A DNA stretch of 64,000 nucleotides. Origin: Polaribacter septentrionalilitoris. GTDB lineage: Bacteria > Bacteroidota > Bacteroidia > Flavobacteriales > Flavobacteriaceae. The position numbers and the translations under genes are program-made. Location of the stretch: NCBI RefSeq assembly GCF_009832745.1, contig NZ_VRMJ01000041.1, forward strand, positions 315,001 through 379,000. Direction: 5' to 3'. This document shows, in pieces, positions 1-8,089 of the stretch. Below the pieces are notes generated by a model. It was given only the letters and a program-made list of their open reading frames with translations. It was not told where the DNA came from and did no database searches. Position 1 is the stretch's first letter. Each line of letters opens with the position of its first letter.

Positions 1-106
1 TACCTTTAATTTTCACATCTTTAACTTCAACAGAGTCCTTTTGGGCGAGAAGAGATGCAGAGAAAAAAGCAAGAATTAAAACGAGTATGATTTTTTTTAA
101 AAACAC
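1..106 (-). CDS. N-terminus of a secreted protein (DUF5683-like by position), partial
   Basis: Reading minus-strand from 106, a GTG start directly follows the parB stop codon and opens a frame that stays open to the window edge (35 codons). The N-terminus MFLKKIILVLILAFF followed by SASLLAQKD is a clear signal peptide with a cleavage site around Ala-Gln. No domain is visible in so short a piece. In Flavobacteriaceae the gene after parB is commonly a DUF5683 protein, followed by dapB and lepB. That identity is inferred from synteny, not read here. Zero spacing to parB suggests co-transcription. Confidence 0.6.
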   Translation of the reverse strand, partial: MFLKKIILVLILAFFSASLLAQKDSVEVKDVKIKG

Positions 107-991
107 TTATTTCAATAAGTTTTTTATACGGTTGAAATCTTCTTCAGAATGAAAAGGAATAGAAATTTTACCTTTTCCGTTATTGCTTACAGTAACGTCT
201 ATTTTGTGACCAAAATATTCACTAATTTCTTTCATGCTACTTTTAATATAGCTAGGAATGGGTTTCTTTTTTGGTTTGGGTGTTTTACCAGATTTTAAAC
301 TTTTTACTAAATCTTCTGTTTGTCTTACAGATAGTTTCTCTCGTAAAATCTTTTCATAAATAGCTAGCTGATCTTCAGTGTTTTCTATGTTTATCATGGC
401 ACGACCATGCCCCATAGAAATAAAACCATCACGCATTCCTGTTTGTAAAATAGGATCTAATTTTAACAAGCGTAAGTAATTGGTAACTGTAGAACGTTTT
501 TTACCAACTCTTATGCTTAATTCTTCTTGGGTTAACTGAATTTCATCAATCAAACGTTGGTAAGATAAAGCAACTTCAATAGGATCTAAATTTTTACGCT
601 GTATGTTTTCAACCAATGCCATTTCTAGCATTTCTTGGTCGTTAGCAATTCTTATATAAGCAGGAATTGTGGTATTGCCAATTAATTTTGATGCTCTAAA
701 GCGACGCTCACCTGAAACCAACTGAAATGTATTTCCGTCTAATTTTCTAACCGTAATTGGCTGAATTACACCTAACTCTCTAATAGAGCTGGCCAATTCT
801 CTCAATGCTTCTTCATCAAAGTATGTTCTTGGTTGAAAAGGGTTTACATCAATACTATCAATTTCAATTTCTATGATACTACCAACAACTTTGTCTGCAT
901 TTTTATCTGATGCAGAATTGATGTTAGAAGATTCTTGTAACAAAGCAGATAATCCCCTTCCTAAAGCCTGTTTCTTGGTTGCTTTTGCCAT
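107..991 (-). CDS. parB: Chromosome-partitioning protein ParB
   Basis: This 294-residue CTP-dependent DNA clamp loads at parS sites and partners ParA in chromosome segregation. The N-terminal part (about 40-130) carries the ParB/Spo0J nuclease-like fold with the CTP-binding motif GERRFRASK near residue 94 and the ENIQRKNLDPIE box near 128. A helix-turn-helix follows around 150-200 (RVGKKRSTVTNYLRLL). The end is a Lys-rich linker and a small dimerisation domain. Length is normal for chromosomal ParB. It starts one base after the parA stop, so the two form one operon. Confidence 0.97.
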   Translation of the reverse strand: MAKATKKQALGRGLSALLQESSNINSASDKNADKVVGSIIEIEIDSIDVNPFQPRTYFDEEALRELASSIRELGVIQPITVRKLDGNTFQLVSGERRFRASKLIGNTTIPAYIRIANDQEMLEMALVENIQRKNLDPIEVALSYQRLIDEIQLTQEELSIRVGKKRSTVTNYLRLLKLDPILQTGMRDGFISMGHGRAMINIENTEDQLAIYEKILREKLSVRQTEDLVKSLKSGKTPKPKKKPIPSYIKSSMKEISEYFGHKIDVTVSNNGKGKISIPFHSEEDFNRIKNLLK

Positions 992-1756
992 TTATGCATT
1001 CTTTTTTAATAATTCTTGCGCCAAATTTAAGTAATTTATAGCACCTTTACTTGTTGCATCGTAAGCAATTATACTTTCTCCATAACTTGGAGCTTCTCCT
1101 AAACGTGTGTTTCTGCGGATAATTGTATCAAAAACCATTGAAGAGAAATGTTTTCTTACTTCGTCAACTACTTGATTAGAAAGGCGTAAACGAGAATCGA
1201 ACATTGTTAAAAGTAAGCCTTCAATATCTAAATCTGAATTGTGAATGTTCTGAACACTTTTTATGGTGTTTAGTAGTTTTCCTAAACCTTCTAATGCAAA
1301 ATATTCACATTGAATCGGGATAATTACAGAGTCTGCTGCAACTAAAGAGTTTAAGGTAATTAAACCCAGTGATGGTGCACAATCAATTAAAATGTAATCA
1401 TAATCATCCTTGATTTCTACCAATGATTTTTTGAGCATATATTCTCTGTTCTGTTTATCCACCAATTCAATTTCAATAGCTACTAAATCAATATGAGCAG
1501 GAATAATATCTACATTTGGAGAATCTGTTTTTACAATAGTGTCTTTAGCAGAAATAGTATGTTCTAAAACCTGATATGTTCCATGCTCAACAGCCTCAAC
1601 ATCAATACCTAAGCCAGATGAAGCATTTGCTTGCGGATCTGCATCAATAAGCAATACTTTTTTCTCTAGAACCCCCAAAGAAGCAGCTAAATTTACACTT
1701 GTAGTTGTCTTTCCAACACCTCCTTTTTGGTTTGCTATTGCAATTATTTTTCCCAT
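992..1756 (-). CDS. parA: Chromosome-partitioning ATPase ParA (Soj)
   Basis: This 254-residue deviant-Walker ATPase binds DNA non-specifically in the ATP state and is stimulated by ParB. The deviant Walker A motif KGGVGKTTT lies at residues 11-19 with the signature lysine at 11. The Walker A' region LLIDADPQANAS and the Walker B-like DYILIDCAPSLG are also present. It has no N-terminal DNA-binding extension, as in chromosomal Soj-type rather than plasmid P1-type ParA. ATG start; first gene of the parA-parB unit. Confidence 0.97.
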   Translation of the reverse strand: MGKIIAIANQKGGVGKTTTSVNLAASLGVLEKKVLLIDADPQANASSGLGIDVEAVEHGTYQVLEHTISAKDTIVKTDSPNVDIIPAHIDLVAIEIELVDKQNREYMLKKSLVEIKDDYDYILIDCAPSLGLITLNSLVAADSVIIPIQCEYFALEGLGKLLNTIKSVQNIHNSDLDIEGLLLTMFDSRLRLSNQVVDEVRKHFSSMVFDTIIRRNTRLGEAPSYGESIIAYDATSKGAINYLNLAQELLKKNA

Positions 1757-1903
1757 TATAAACTAATATCTATACAATTAGTAAAAATACATTTTTTTAT
1801 GTTTTTATGAAGTGAAAGATGTTAACAAAATAATAAAACTATAAATACCTTGTAAATAATTGATTGAGGTTGATTTAGTGAAGTTTTTAAACAAATTTTA
1901 CAT

Positions 1904-1936
1904 AAAAAAAACCGAAGTTTAACTTCGGTTTTTTTT
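1904..1936 (-). terminator. Rho-independent terminator after pepD
   Basis: Stem AACCGAAGTT / AACTTCGGTT with a one-base centre, flanked by A-rich sequence on one side and T-rich on the other, so it could work in both directions. It lies 11 bases past the pepD stop, before the parA promoter region. Confidence 0.85.
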
Positions 1937-1947
1937 ATGTTTATCAA

Positions 1948-3408
1948 TTACTTTTTTGGAGTATTCTTAAGGATTTCAATTAAAAATTCCCAAAATTTTT
2001 GAGTTGATGAGATTTGAGCTCTTTCGTCAGGTGAATGTGCTCCTTTAATATTTGGACCAAAAGAAACCATATCCATATTGGGATAATTCTGACCTAAAAT
2101 ACCACATTCTAATCCTGCATGACAAGCAGCAACATTGGCTTTTTGTCCGTGTAATTTTTCATATAAACTGTCAGCCACCTCTAAAATTTCTGAATTTACG
2201 TTAGGTTGCCAACCAGGATATTCACCTGAAAGTTCAACATCAAAACCAGCCAATTCAAAAACAGATTGTAAAGAGTTTGCCAAATCGTATTTGTTACTTT
2301 CTGATGACGAACGTGTTAAACATCCAATTTTAATTTGTCCATCTTTTACAATTACTCGTGCAATATTATTAGAAGTTTCTACTAACCCTTCAATATCAGG
2401 ACTCATTCTATACACACCATTTAAAGCTCCATAAATGGCTTTTGTTAAGTTTTCTTGAATTCCTAAAGTCATCACGCTATTTGGAGTTGTAGTCTCTTGA
2501 ATATCAATAGATAAATTGGGTTCTAATGTTGAAAACTCATCTTTTATATTGTTAATAAGTGCGTTGCTTTCAGTGATGAAACTTGTAGCAGAGATAGTAT
2601 CAACAGTAACGATAGCAAAACTTTCACGTGGAATTGCATTACGCAAACTACCTCCATTAACTTCAGAAATCCGTAAACCAAATTTCGAAAAACCATCAAA
2701 CAACAAACGATTCATGATTTTATTTGCATTTCCTAAATCTTTAATGATGTCCATACCAGAATGTCCACCTTTTAGCCCTGTAACAGAGATGGTAAATGCT
2801 TTAGCGTCTTTACTAGCAGCTTCTTCAGAATAGTTTTGAGTTGCAGTAATGTCTATTCCTCCTGCACAACCCATCCCAATTTCATCGTCTTCTTCAGTGT
2901 CTAAGTTGAGTAGGATATCACCTTTTAAAATTCCGGCTTCTAATCCCATAGCACCAGTCATACCAGTTTCTTCATCAATAGTAAAAAGAGCTTCAATATT
3001 TGGGTGTTGAATGTCATTAGAAGATAATACAGCCATAATTGCAGCAACTCCTAAACCATTATCTGCACCTAATGTAGTACCATCTGCAGTAACCCAATCA
3101 TCATTCACAAGCATTTTAATTCCTTCTGTATCAAAATCAAAGTTTGTATCAGCATTTTTTTGATGAACCATGTCTAAGTGACTCTGTAATACCACTGTTT
3201 TTCTATCTTCAAAACCTTTTGTTGCGGGTTTTTTGATGATAACATTACCAACTTTATCTACAAAAGTTTCAAGGTTTAATTTTTTGCCAAAATCTACCAT
3301 AAATTGAATAACACGTTCTTCTTTTTTTGATGGACGTGGAACTGCATTCAAATCTGCAAAGTGATTCCATACAATTTTAGGTTCTAAATTCCTTACTGCT
3401 TCACTCAT
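1948..3408 (-). CDS. pepD: Aminoacyl-histidine dipeptidase PepD (M20 family)
   Basis: This is a cytosolic di-zinc peptidase of family M20 that cleaves a broad range of dipeptides, including Xaa-His. At 486 residues it matches the PepD/cytosol non-specific dipeptidase length. Visible metal and catalytic motifs are SHLDM (His77, Asp79), GADNGLG (Asp116), the Glu pair in DEETGM near 146, and GGHSGMD of the lid domain. There is no signal peptide. ATG start at 3408; the nitroreductase lies 25 bases upstream on the same strand, so the two may be co-transcribed. Confidence 0.96.
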   Translation of the reverse strand: MSEAVRNLEPKIVWNHFADLNAVPRPSKKEERVIQFMVDFGKKLNLETFVDKVGNVIIKKPATKGFEDRKTVVLQSHLDMVHQKNADTNFDFDTEGIKMLVNDDWVTADGTTLGADNGLGVAAIMAVLSSNDIQHPNIEALFTIDEETGMTGAMGLEAGILKGDILLNLDTEEDDEIGMGCAGGIDITATQNYSEEAASKDAKAFTISVTGLKGGHSGMDIIKDLGNANKIMNRLLFDGFSKFGLRISEVNGGSLRNAIPRESFAIVTVDTISATSFITESNALINNIKDEFSTLEPNLSIDIQETTTPNSVMTLGIQENLTKAIYGALNGVYRMSPDIEGLVETSNNIARVIVKDGQIKIGCLTRSSSESNKYDLANSLQSVFELAGFDVELSGEYPGWQPNVNSEILEVADSLYEKLHGQKANVAACHAGLECGILGQNYPNMDMVSFGPNIKGAHSPDERAQISSTQKFWEFLIEILKNTPKK

Positions 3409-3433
3409 TTTTAATATGTTTTATGGTATAAAT

Positions 3434-4066
3434 TTAGTTGATTTCGATGACAGTTTCTTTAGTTTCTTTTCTAACTTTTGCCAAATCTTTCATATAATCA
3501 TCATTAGCTCTGAAACCCACAGGTAATGCCAAAACTGATTTTAAATTTTGAGCCTCTAAATTTAAAACTTTATCATATTCTGCAGGAATAAAACCTTCCA
3601 TTGGGCAGGCATCAATTTTCTCTAATGCGCAAACGGTTAGCAAGTTTCCTAAGGCTAGATAAGCTTGGTTTTTATTCCAGAGAAATAATTCTTCTTGCGT
3701 TTTTTGCTCAATTTCCTTGGTTAAAAATTCTTTAAATGGATTGATAACTGCATCTGGAGTATTTCTGATTTTTTGAACCAATTCAAAATACTTTTGTACT
3801 TCTTCTGAAGTGTAATTTTTTGGGGCGCAAATAACCAAAAGGTGAGAAGCTTCTAAAACTTGAGGTTGGTTCCAAGAATGTAAAACCAATTCTTTTTGAA
3901 TGTTCTTATTTTTAATAACCAATAACTTTAATGGCTGTAACCCATAAGAAGTTGCAGTTAGGTTGAAGGCTTCTTTTAATGTGTTAATTTGATTTTTTGA
4001 AAGTTGTTTTTCTGTATCGAATTTTTTTACGGCATAACGCCACTTTAAGCTATCTACAATGTTCAT
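3434..4066 (-). CDS. NAD(P)H-dependent nitroreductase-family oxidoreductase
   Basis: A 210-residue FMN-dependent nitroreductase (NfsB/NfnB-like). The N-terminal SLKWRYAVKKFD is the typical Arg/Lys FMN-phosphate contact, TATSYGLQPLKLLVI is the second conserved block, and EKIDACPMEGF with the C-terminal LALPVGFRA completes the fold. The physiological substrate cannot be read from sequence; quinones or nitroaromatics are usual. It lies upstream of pepD on the same strand and divergent from DUF2851. The divergent region contains an inverted repeat overlapping its promoter. Confidence 0.93.
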   Translation of the reverse strand: MNIVDSLKWRYAVKKFDTEKQLSKNQINTLKEAFNLTATSYGLQPLKLLVIKNKNIQKELVLHSWNQPQVLEASHLLVICAPKNYTSEEVQKYFELVQKIRNTPDAVINPFKEFLTKEIEQKTQEELFLWNKNQAYLALGNLLTVCALEKIDACPMEGFIPAEYDKVLNLEAQNLKSVLALPVGFRANDDYMKDLAKVRKETKETVIEIN

Positions 4067-4083
4067 TTTTCTTATTTATTTTA

Positions 4084-4091
4084 CAAAAATA
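4084..4091 (-). promoter_or_regulatory. -7 promoter element of the nitroreductase gene
   Basis: On the minus strand this reads TATTTTTG, a full match to the Bacteroidota TAnnTTTG element, 17 bases before the ATG at 4066. No TTG -33 element is seen at normal distance. Confidence 0.5.
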
Positions 4092-4109
4092 CATCATATT
4101 GAATGATGT
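4091..4109. promoter_or_regulatory. Candidate operator, 7-bp inverted repeat
   Basis: ACATCAT-N5-ATGATGT lies in the position of the promoter spacer of the nitroreductase gene, adjoining its TAnnTTTG element. A regulator bound here would block transcription. The regulator is not identified and no regulator gene is adjacent. Confidence 0.35.
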
Positions 4110-4177
4110 TTTCTGTTAATACAATTGTAAAAATTTATAATTCTATAATGTTTTTTTGTACCTTGAAAACAAAAACT

Positions 4178-5449
4178 ATGAATGAAGATTTTCTACATTA
4201 TGTATGGAAATATCATCTCTTTGATATTCATAATTTAAGAACAACATCAAATGAAGAGTTGGTTGTTTTAAATGCAGGTTTGCACAATCAAAACTCTGGA
4301 CCTGATTTTTTAAATGCTCAACTAAAGATTAATAATCAATTCTGGGCAGGTAATGTAGAAATTCATTTAAAATCTTCTGATTGGTATGCTCATAATCATG
4401 AAATAGACAAGAATTATGATGCTGTTATTTTACACGTTGTTTGGGAGGATGATACTACTGTATTTATGAAAAACAATGCGCCTCTGCCAACACTTATCTT
4501 GAAAAATTTTATATTGGATTCTGCAATTAAAAATTACCAAAATTTGTTTTCTGTTCAACAAAGATGGATTCCTTGTGAGCAAGAAATAAAAACCATAGAT
4601 GCATTTACTTTTGACAATTGGAAAGAGCGTTTATTTTTTGAACGATTAGAACGAAAATCTAATGAAATAAATAGTGTTTTGTCAAATAATAACAATGATT
4701 TTGAAGCCACTTTCTTTCAATTATTAGCCAAGAATTTTGGGTTGAAAGTGAATGCTGATCCTTTTTTTGCTCTAGCAAAATCAATTGATTTTAATGTACT
4801 AAAAAAAGTAAGGTTTGATAAACATCAATTGGAAGCATTGTTATTTGGTCAAGCTGGTTTTTTAGAGGAAAATAGAGAGGAAAAACATCATGAAGAATTA
4901 AAAAAAGAATATCAATATTTACAGCATAAATACAAATTAAAACCAATTGCTAAATTTCAGTTTTCTTTTTTTAGAATGCGACCTAATAATTTTCCGACAA
5001 TACGAATCGCACAATTAGTGGTTTTGTGTCATCAGTATCAAAATATGTTTTCTAAATTGTTAGAACTTGAAAAGTTAAAAGATTTTTATGCTTTTTTTAA
5101 TGTTGATGTTCATCCGTTTTGGAAAACACATTATACTTTTGAAAAAGCATCGAAATCATCACCAAAAAAAATCACAAAATCATTTATTGATTTGTTGTTG
5201 ATTAATACTATAATTCCCTTAAAATTTAACTATCAAAAGAGTAGAGGAGAGGTGTCAGAATCTGATTTTTTAGATCTAATTCAGCAAATATACGCTGAAA
5301 AAAATAGTGTAATCAATAAGTTTAACTATATAGGAGTTTCATCAAAATCTGCATACGATTCTCAAGCTTTATTAGAACTTAAAAACAATTATTGCGCAAA
5401 GAAACGTTGTTTAAATTGCGCAATAGGAGTAAAGTTGTTAAAAAAATAA
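4178..5449 (+). CDS. DUF2851 family protein
   Basis: A 423-residue protein recognised as DUF2851, a Bacteroidota family of unknown function. The N-terminal segment has the family's hallmarks: MNEDFLHYVWKYHLF, LVVLNAGLHNQNSGPDF, WAGNVEIHLKSSDWYAH and AVILHVVWEDD. The block resembles a restriction-endonuclease-like fold, but that is inference. Cys residues cluster at the end (CAKKRCLNCAIG), which may bind metal. I place the start at 4178 because the family begins MNEDFL; the frame is open further upstream from 4103. It ends only 8 bases from the convergent E1 gene. Confidence 0.85.
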   Translation: MNEDFLHYVWKYHLFDIHNLRTTSNEELVVLNAGLHNQNSGPDFLNAQLKINNQFWAGNVEIHLKSSDWYAHNHEIDKNYDAVILHVVWEDDTTVFMKNNAPLPTLILKNFILDSAIKNYQNLFSVQQRWIPCEQEIKTIDAFTFDNWKERLFFERLERKSNEINSVLSNNNNDFEATFFQLLAKNFGLKVNADPFFALAKSIDFNVLKKVRFDKHQLEALLFGQAGFLEENREEKHHEELKKEYQYLQHKYKLKPIAKFQFSFFRMRPNNFPTIRIAQLVVLCHQYQNMFSKLLELEKLKDFYAFFNVDVHPFWKTHYTFEKASKSSPKKITKSFIDLLLINTIIPLKFNYQKSRGEVSESDFLDLIQQIYAEKNSVINKFNYIGVSSKSAYDSQALLELKNNYCAKKRCLNCAIGVKLLKK

Positions 5450-5457
5450 CTTACTGT

Positions 5458-7911
5458 TTAATACAAGTTTTTGTATTTATTTGGATTTGCTTCGTGCATG
5501 ATATCATATATTTTTTCAAAAATATCTTCTGCAGAAGGTTTTGAGAAATAATCTCCATCAGTACCATATGCAGGTCTATGCGATTTAGATGTTAACGTTG
5601 AAGGTTTGCTGTCTAAATACATGTATCCATTTTGTTTTTCAAGAATTTCTTGTAAAATGTAAGCAGAAGCGCCACCAGGTACATCTTCATCAACAATTAA
5701 TAATTTGTTGGTTTTTGCAAGACTTTTTACACAATCATGATTTAAATCAAAAGGTAGTAAACTTTGAGCATCAATAACTTCGATATCAATATCTACTTGT
5801 TGAAGTTCAACCGCAACTTCTTGTACAATTCTTAAGGTAGATCCATAGGAAACTACAGTAATGTCTTTTCCTTCTTTAACAGTTTCTACATAGCCAATAG
5901 GTGTTTTAAATTCTCCTAAATTTGCTGGTAGTTCTTCCTTAATACGATATCCGTTTAAACACTCTATAACTAAAGCAGGCTCATCACCATCTAACAACGT
6001 ATTGTAAAATCCTGCTGCTTTTGTCATATTTCTTGGTACTAAAACGTGCAGTCCTCTAACGTTATTAATGATTCCTCCCATTGGTGAACCTGCGTGCCAA
6101 ATTCCTTCTAAACGATGACCACGAGTTCTAATAATTAAAGGTGCTTTTTGTTTTCCGAAAGTTCTATAATGTAGTGTAGCTAAATCATCACTCATAATTT
6201 GAAGTGCATATAGCAAATAATCTAGGTATTGAATTTCTGCAATTGGTCTTAAACCACGCATTGCTAAACCTATACCTTGACCAATTATAGTAGCTTCTCT
6301 AATACCTGTATCAGAGATTCTAATGTCTCCATATTTTTCTTGAAGTCCTTCTAAACCTTGATTTACATCACCAATAAAACCAGCATCTTCACCAAAAATA
6401 ACTACTTCTGGATGTTTCTTTAAGATTGCATCAAAGTTATCTCTCATAATAACACGAGCATCCACCAAAGTTTTAGCTTGATTGTAAACAGGTGCTTTTT
6501 CTATGACGTTTAAGGCACCAAAATCAGATTCACTCATTAAATGAGAAGAATACTTTGATTTTGCTTCTTTAATTTTAGTTTTTATAAAGTTTTGTAGTAC
6601 TATTTTTTCGGCAAAATTTTCATCTTTTAGGTATCTTAAAGATTTTCTTGCTGCTGATAAAACATCTTTTCTATTTGGTTCTGCATTGGTAATCAAGTCT
6701 TTTCTGTACTTCGAAATAAAAGCTCCGTTTTTACTTTTGGTAGCAGTTTTTTCTAAAATTTGCGCTAAAGCGGCTACTTCTGATTTGATTTCATTCAAAT
6801 AAGAATTCCAAGCATTTCTTTTTGCATTGACTACTTCTTTCTTAGCTTGCTTTTCTATTATGATTAAATCTTCTTCAGAATCAACAAAACGTAATATTTC
6901 TCCGTTTTCAGTTTCTAATTCAAAATCTAAAATCCATTCTCGCATTTTGGTAATGCAATCGTGTTCTTTTTCCCAGTTTAATCTTTCTTTAGATTTATAT
7001 CTTTCATGAGAACCAGAGGTAGAATGGCCTTGAGGTTGAGTTAATTCGTTTACATGAATTAAAACAGGTACATGATTTTCTCTTGCAATTTTTGCAGCCT
7101 TATTATAGGTGTCTACTAACTTTACATAGTCCCAACCATTAATAACAAAAATTTCGTAACCGTCTTTATTTTTTTCTCTTTGAAAACCTTTTAATACTTC
7201 AGAGATACTTTCTTTAGTAGTTTGATGTTTTGCATGAACGGAAATTCCGTATTCATCATCCCAAACACTCATCACCATAGGAACTTGTAAAACACCAGCA
7301 GCGTTTATGGTTTCGAAAAATAGACCTTCACTTGTACTAGCGTTTCCAATTGTACCCCATGCAATTTCATTTCCTTTATTAGAAAAATGGGTTTTATGTT
7401 GTACACTTTTTTCGTTTCTGTATATTTTTGATGCTTGAGCTAAACCTAATAAGCGAGGCATTTGTCCTGCAGTGGGAGAGATATCAGAACTAGAGTTGAA
7501 TTGTTTAGTTAAGTCTTTCCAACTACCATCTTCATTTAAACTGTGCGTTGCAAAATGGCCACCCATTTGTCTTCCAGCAGACATAGGATCTGCTTTAATA
7601 TCTGTATGTGCATATAGGCCTGCAAAGAATTGTTGTGCAGTTAATTCTCCTAAAGCCATCATAAAGGTTTGATCTCTGTAATAACCAGATCTAAAATCAC
7701 CTAGTTTGAAAGCTTTAGCCATGGCTAACTGAGGAATTTCTTTTCCGTCACCAAAAATACCAAACTTTGCTTTACCAGTTAACACTTCTCTACGTCCTAG
7801 TAAACTACACTCTCTACTAATTTTTGCAATTCTATAGTCATTTAAAACCTCGGTTTTAAAATCTTCAAAAGATAATTTTTGCTTATTCTTACTGAGTGTT
7901 TCTTGCAGCAT
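5458..7911 (-). CDS. 2-oxoacid dehydrogenase E1, fused alpha and beta subunits
   Basis: An 817-residue thiamine-diphosphate enzyme performing the decarboxylating E1 step of a branched-chain or related 2-oxoacid dehydrogenase complex. Residues 1 to about 400 are the alpha subunit (GRREVLTGKAKFGIFGDGKE, GNASTSEGLFFE, SVWDDEYGISV). A helical linker covers 400-470. From about 480 it is the beta subunit (VIFGEDAGFIGDVNQGL, ISDTGIREATIIGQGIG, VSYGSTLRIVQEVA, IDAQSLLPFD). The fused arrangement is common in Bacteroidota, where it is annotated as subunit alpha/beta. E2 and E3 are not in this window. Substrate specificity is not decided by the sequence. Confidence 0.93.
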   Translation of the reverse strand: MLQETLSKNKQKLSFEDFKTEVLNDYRIAKISRECSLLGRREVLTGKAKFGIFGDGKEIPQLAMAKAFKLGDFRSGYYRDQTFMMALGELTAQQFFAGLYAHTDIKADPMSAGRQMGGHFATHSLNEDGSWKDLTKQFNSSSDISPTAGQMPRLLGLAQASKIYRNEKSVQHKTHFSNKGNEIAWGTIGNASTSEGLFFETINAAGVLQVPMVMSVWDDEYGISVHAKHQTTKESISEVLKGFQREKNKDGYEIFVINGWDYVKLVDTYNKAAKIARENHVPVLIHVNELTQPQGHSTSGSHERYKSKERLNWEKEHDCITKMREWILDFELETENGEILRFVDSEEDLIIIEKQAKKEVVNAKRNAWNSYLNEIKSEVAALAQILEKTATKSKNGAFISKYRKDLITNAEPNRKDVLSAARKSLRYLKDENFAEKIVLQNFIKTKIKEAKSKYSSHLMSESDFGALNVIEKAPVYNQAKTLVDARVIMRDNFDAILKKHPEVVIFGEDAGFIGDVNQGLEGLQEKYGDIRISDTGIREATIIGQGIGLAMRGLRPIAEIQYLDYLLYALQIMSDDLATLHYRTFGKQKAPLIIRTRGHRLEGIWHAGSPMGGIINNVRGLHVLVPRNMTKAAGFYNTLLDGDEPALVIECLNGYRIKEELPANLGEFKTPIGYVETVKEGKDITVVSYGSTLRIVQEVAVELQQVDIDIEVIDAQSLLPFDLNHDCVKSLAKTNKLLIVDEDVPGGASAYILQEILEKQNGYMYLDSKPSTLTSKSHRPAYGTDGDYFSKPSAEDIFEKIYDIMHEANPNKYKNLY

Positions 7912-7933
7912 TTTAATAATGTTTTGGATGTTG

Positions 7934-7941
7934 CAAAGATA
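7934..7941 (-). promoter_or_regulatory. -7 promoter element of the E1 gene
   Basis: Minus-strand TATCTTTG, a perfect TAnnTTTG match followed by C, 22 bases before the ATG at 7911. The predicted leader is short. Confidence 0.6.
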
Positions 7942-8034
7942 GTTTTTTTAGTTGATATTTAAAAATGTAAATAATACATTACGAATATGGTAATAGAATT
8001 GTATTAATTAGGCGTTTAATTGTGTTTTACTCAA

Positions 8035-8070
8035 TAAAAAAGAGATATTGTTTTCACAATATCTCTTTTT
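8035..8070 (-). terminator. Rho-independent terminator after the lipoprotein gene
   Basis: Ten-bp stem AGAGATATTG / CAATATCTCT with a six-base loop. An A-run on the plus strand gives the U-tract for minus-strand transcripts. It lies 19 bases past the lipoprotein stop. Confidence 0.85.
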
Positions 8071-8089
8071 ATGTTGATTTTATAAATTA

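Noticed and set aside
107..1756. parA-parB as a sign of a plasmid
   Set aside because: Both proteins are of the chromosomal Soj/Spo0J type and the neighbourhood is entirely core genes.
2620..2635. parS-like site around CACGTG (2625-2630), 0.9 kb from parA
   Set aside because: Only 11 of 16 positions fit the general parS consensus and the sequence lies inside pepD coding DNA. Comparable CACGTG words occur in rpoC (near 38703, 38704-38709) and clpC (52832), so it is not distinctive.
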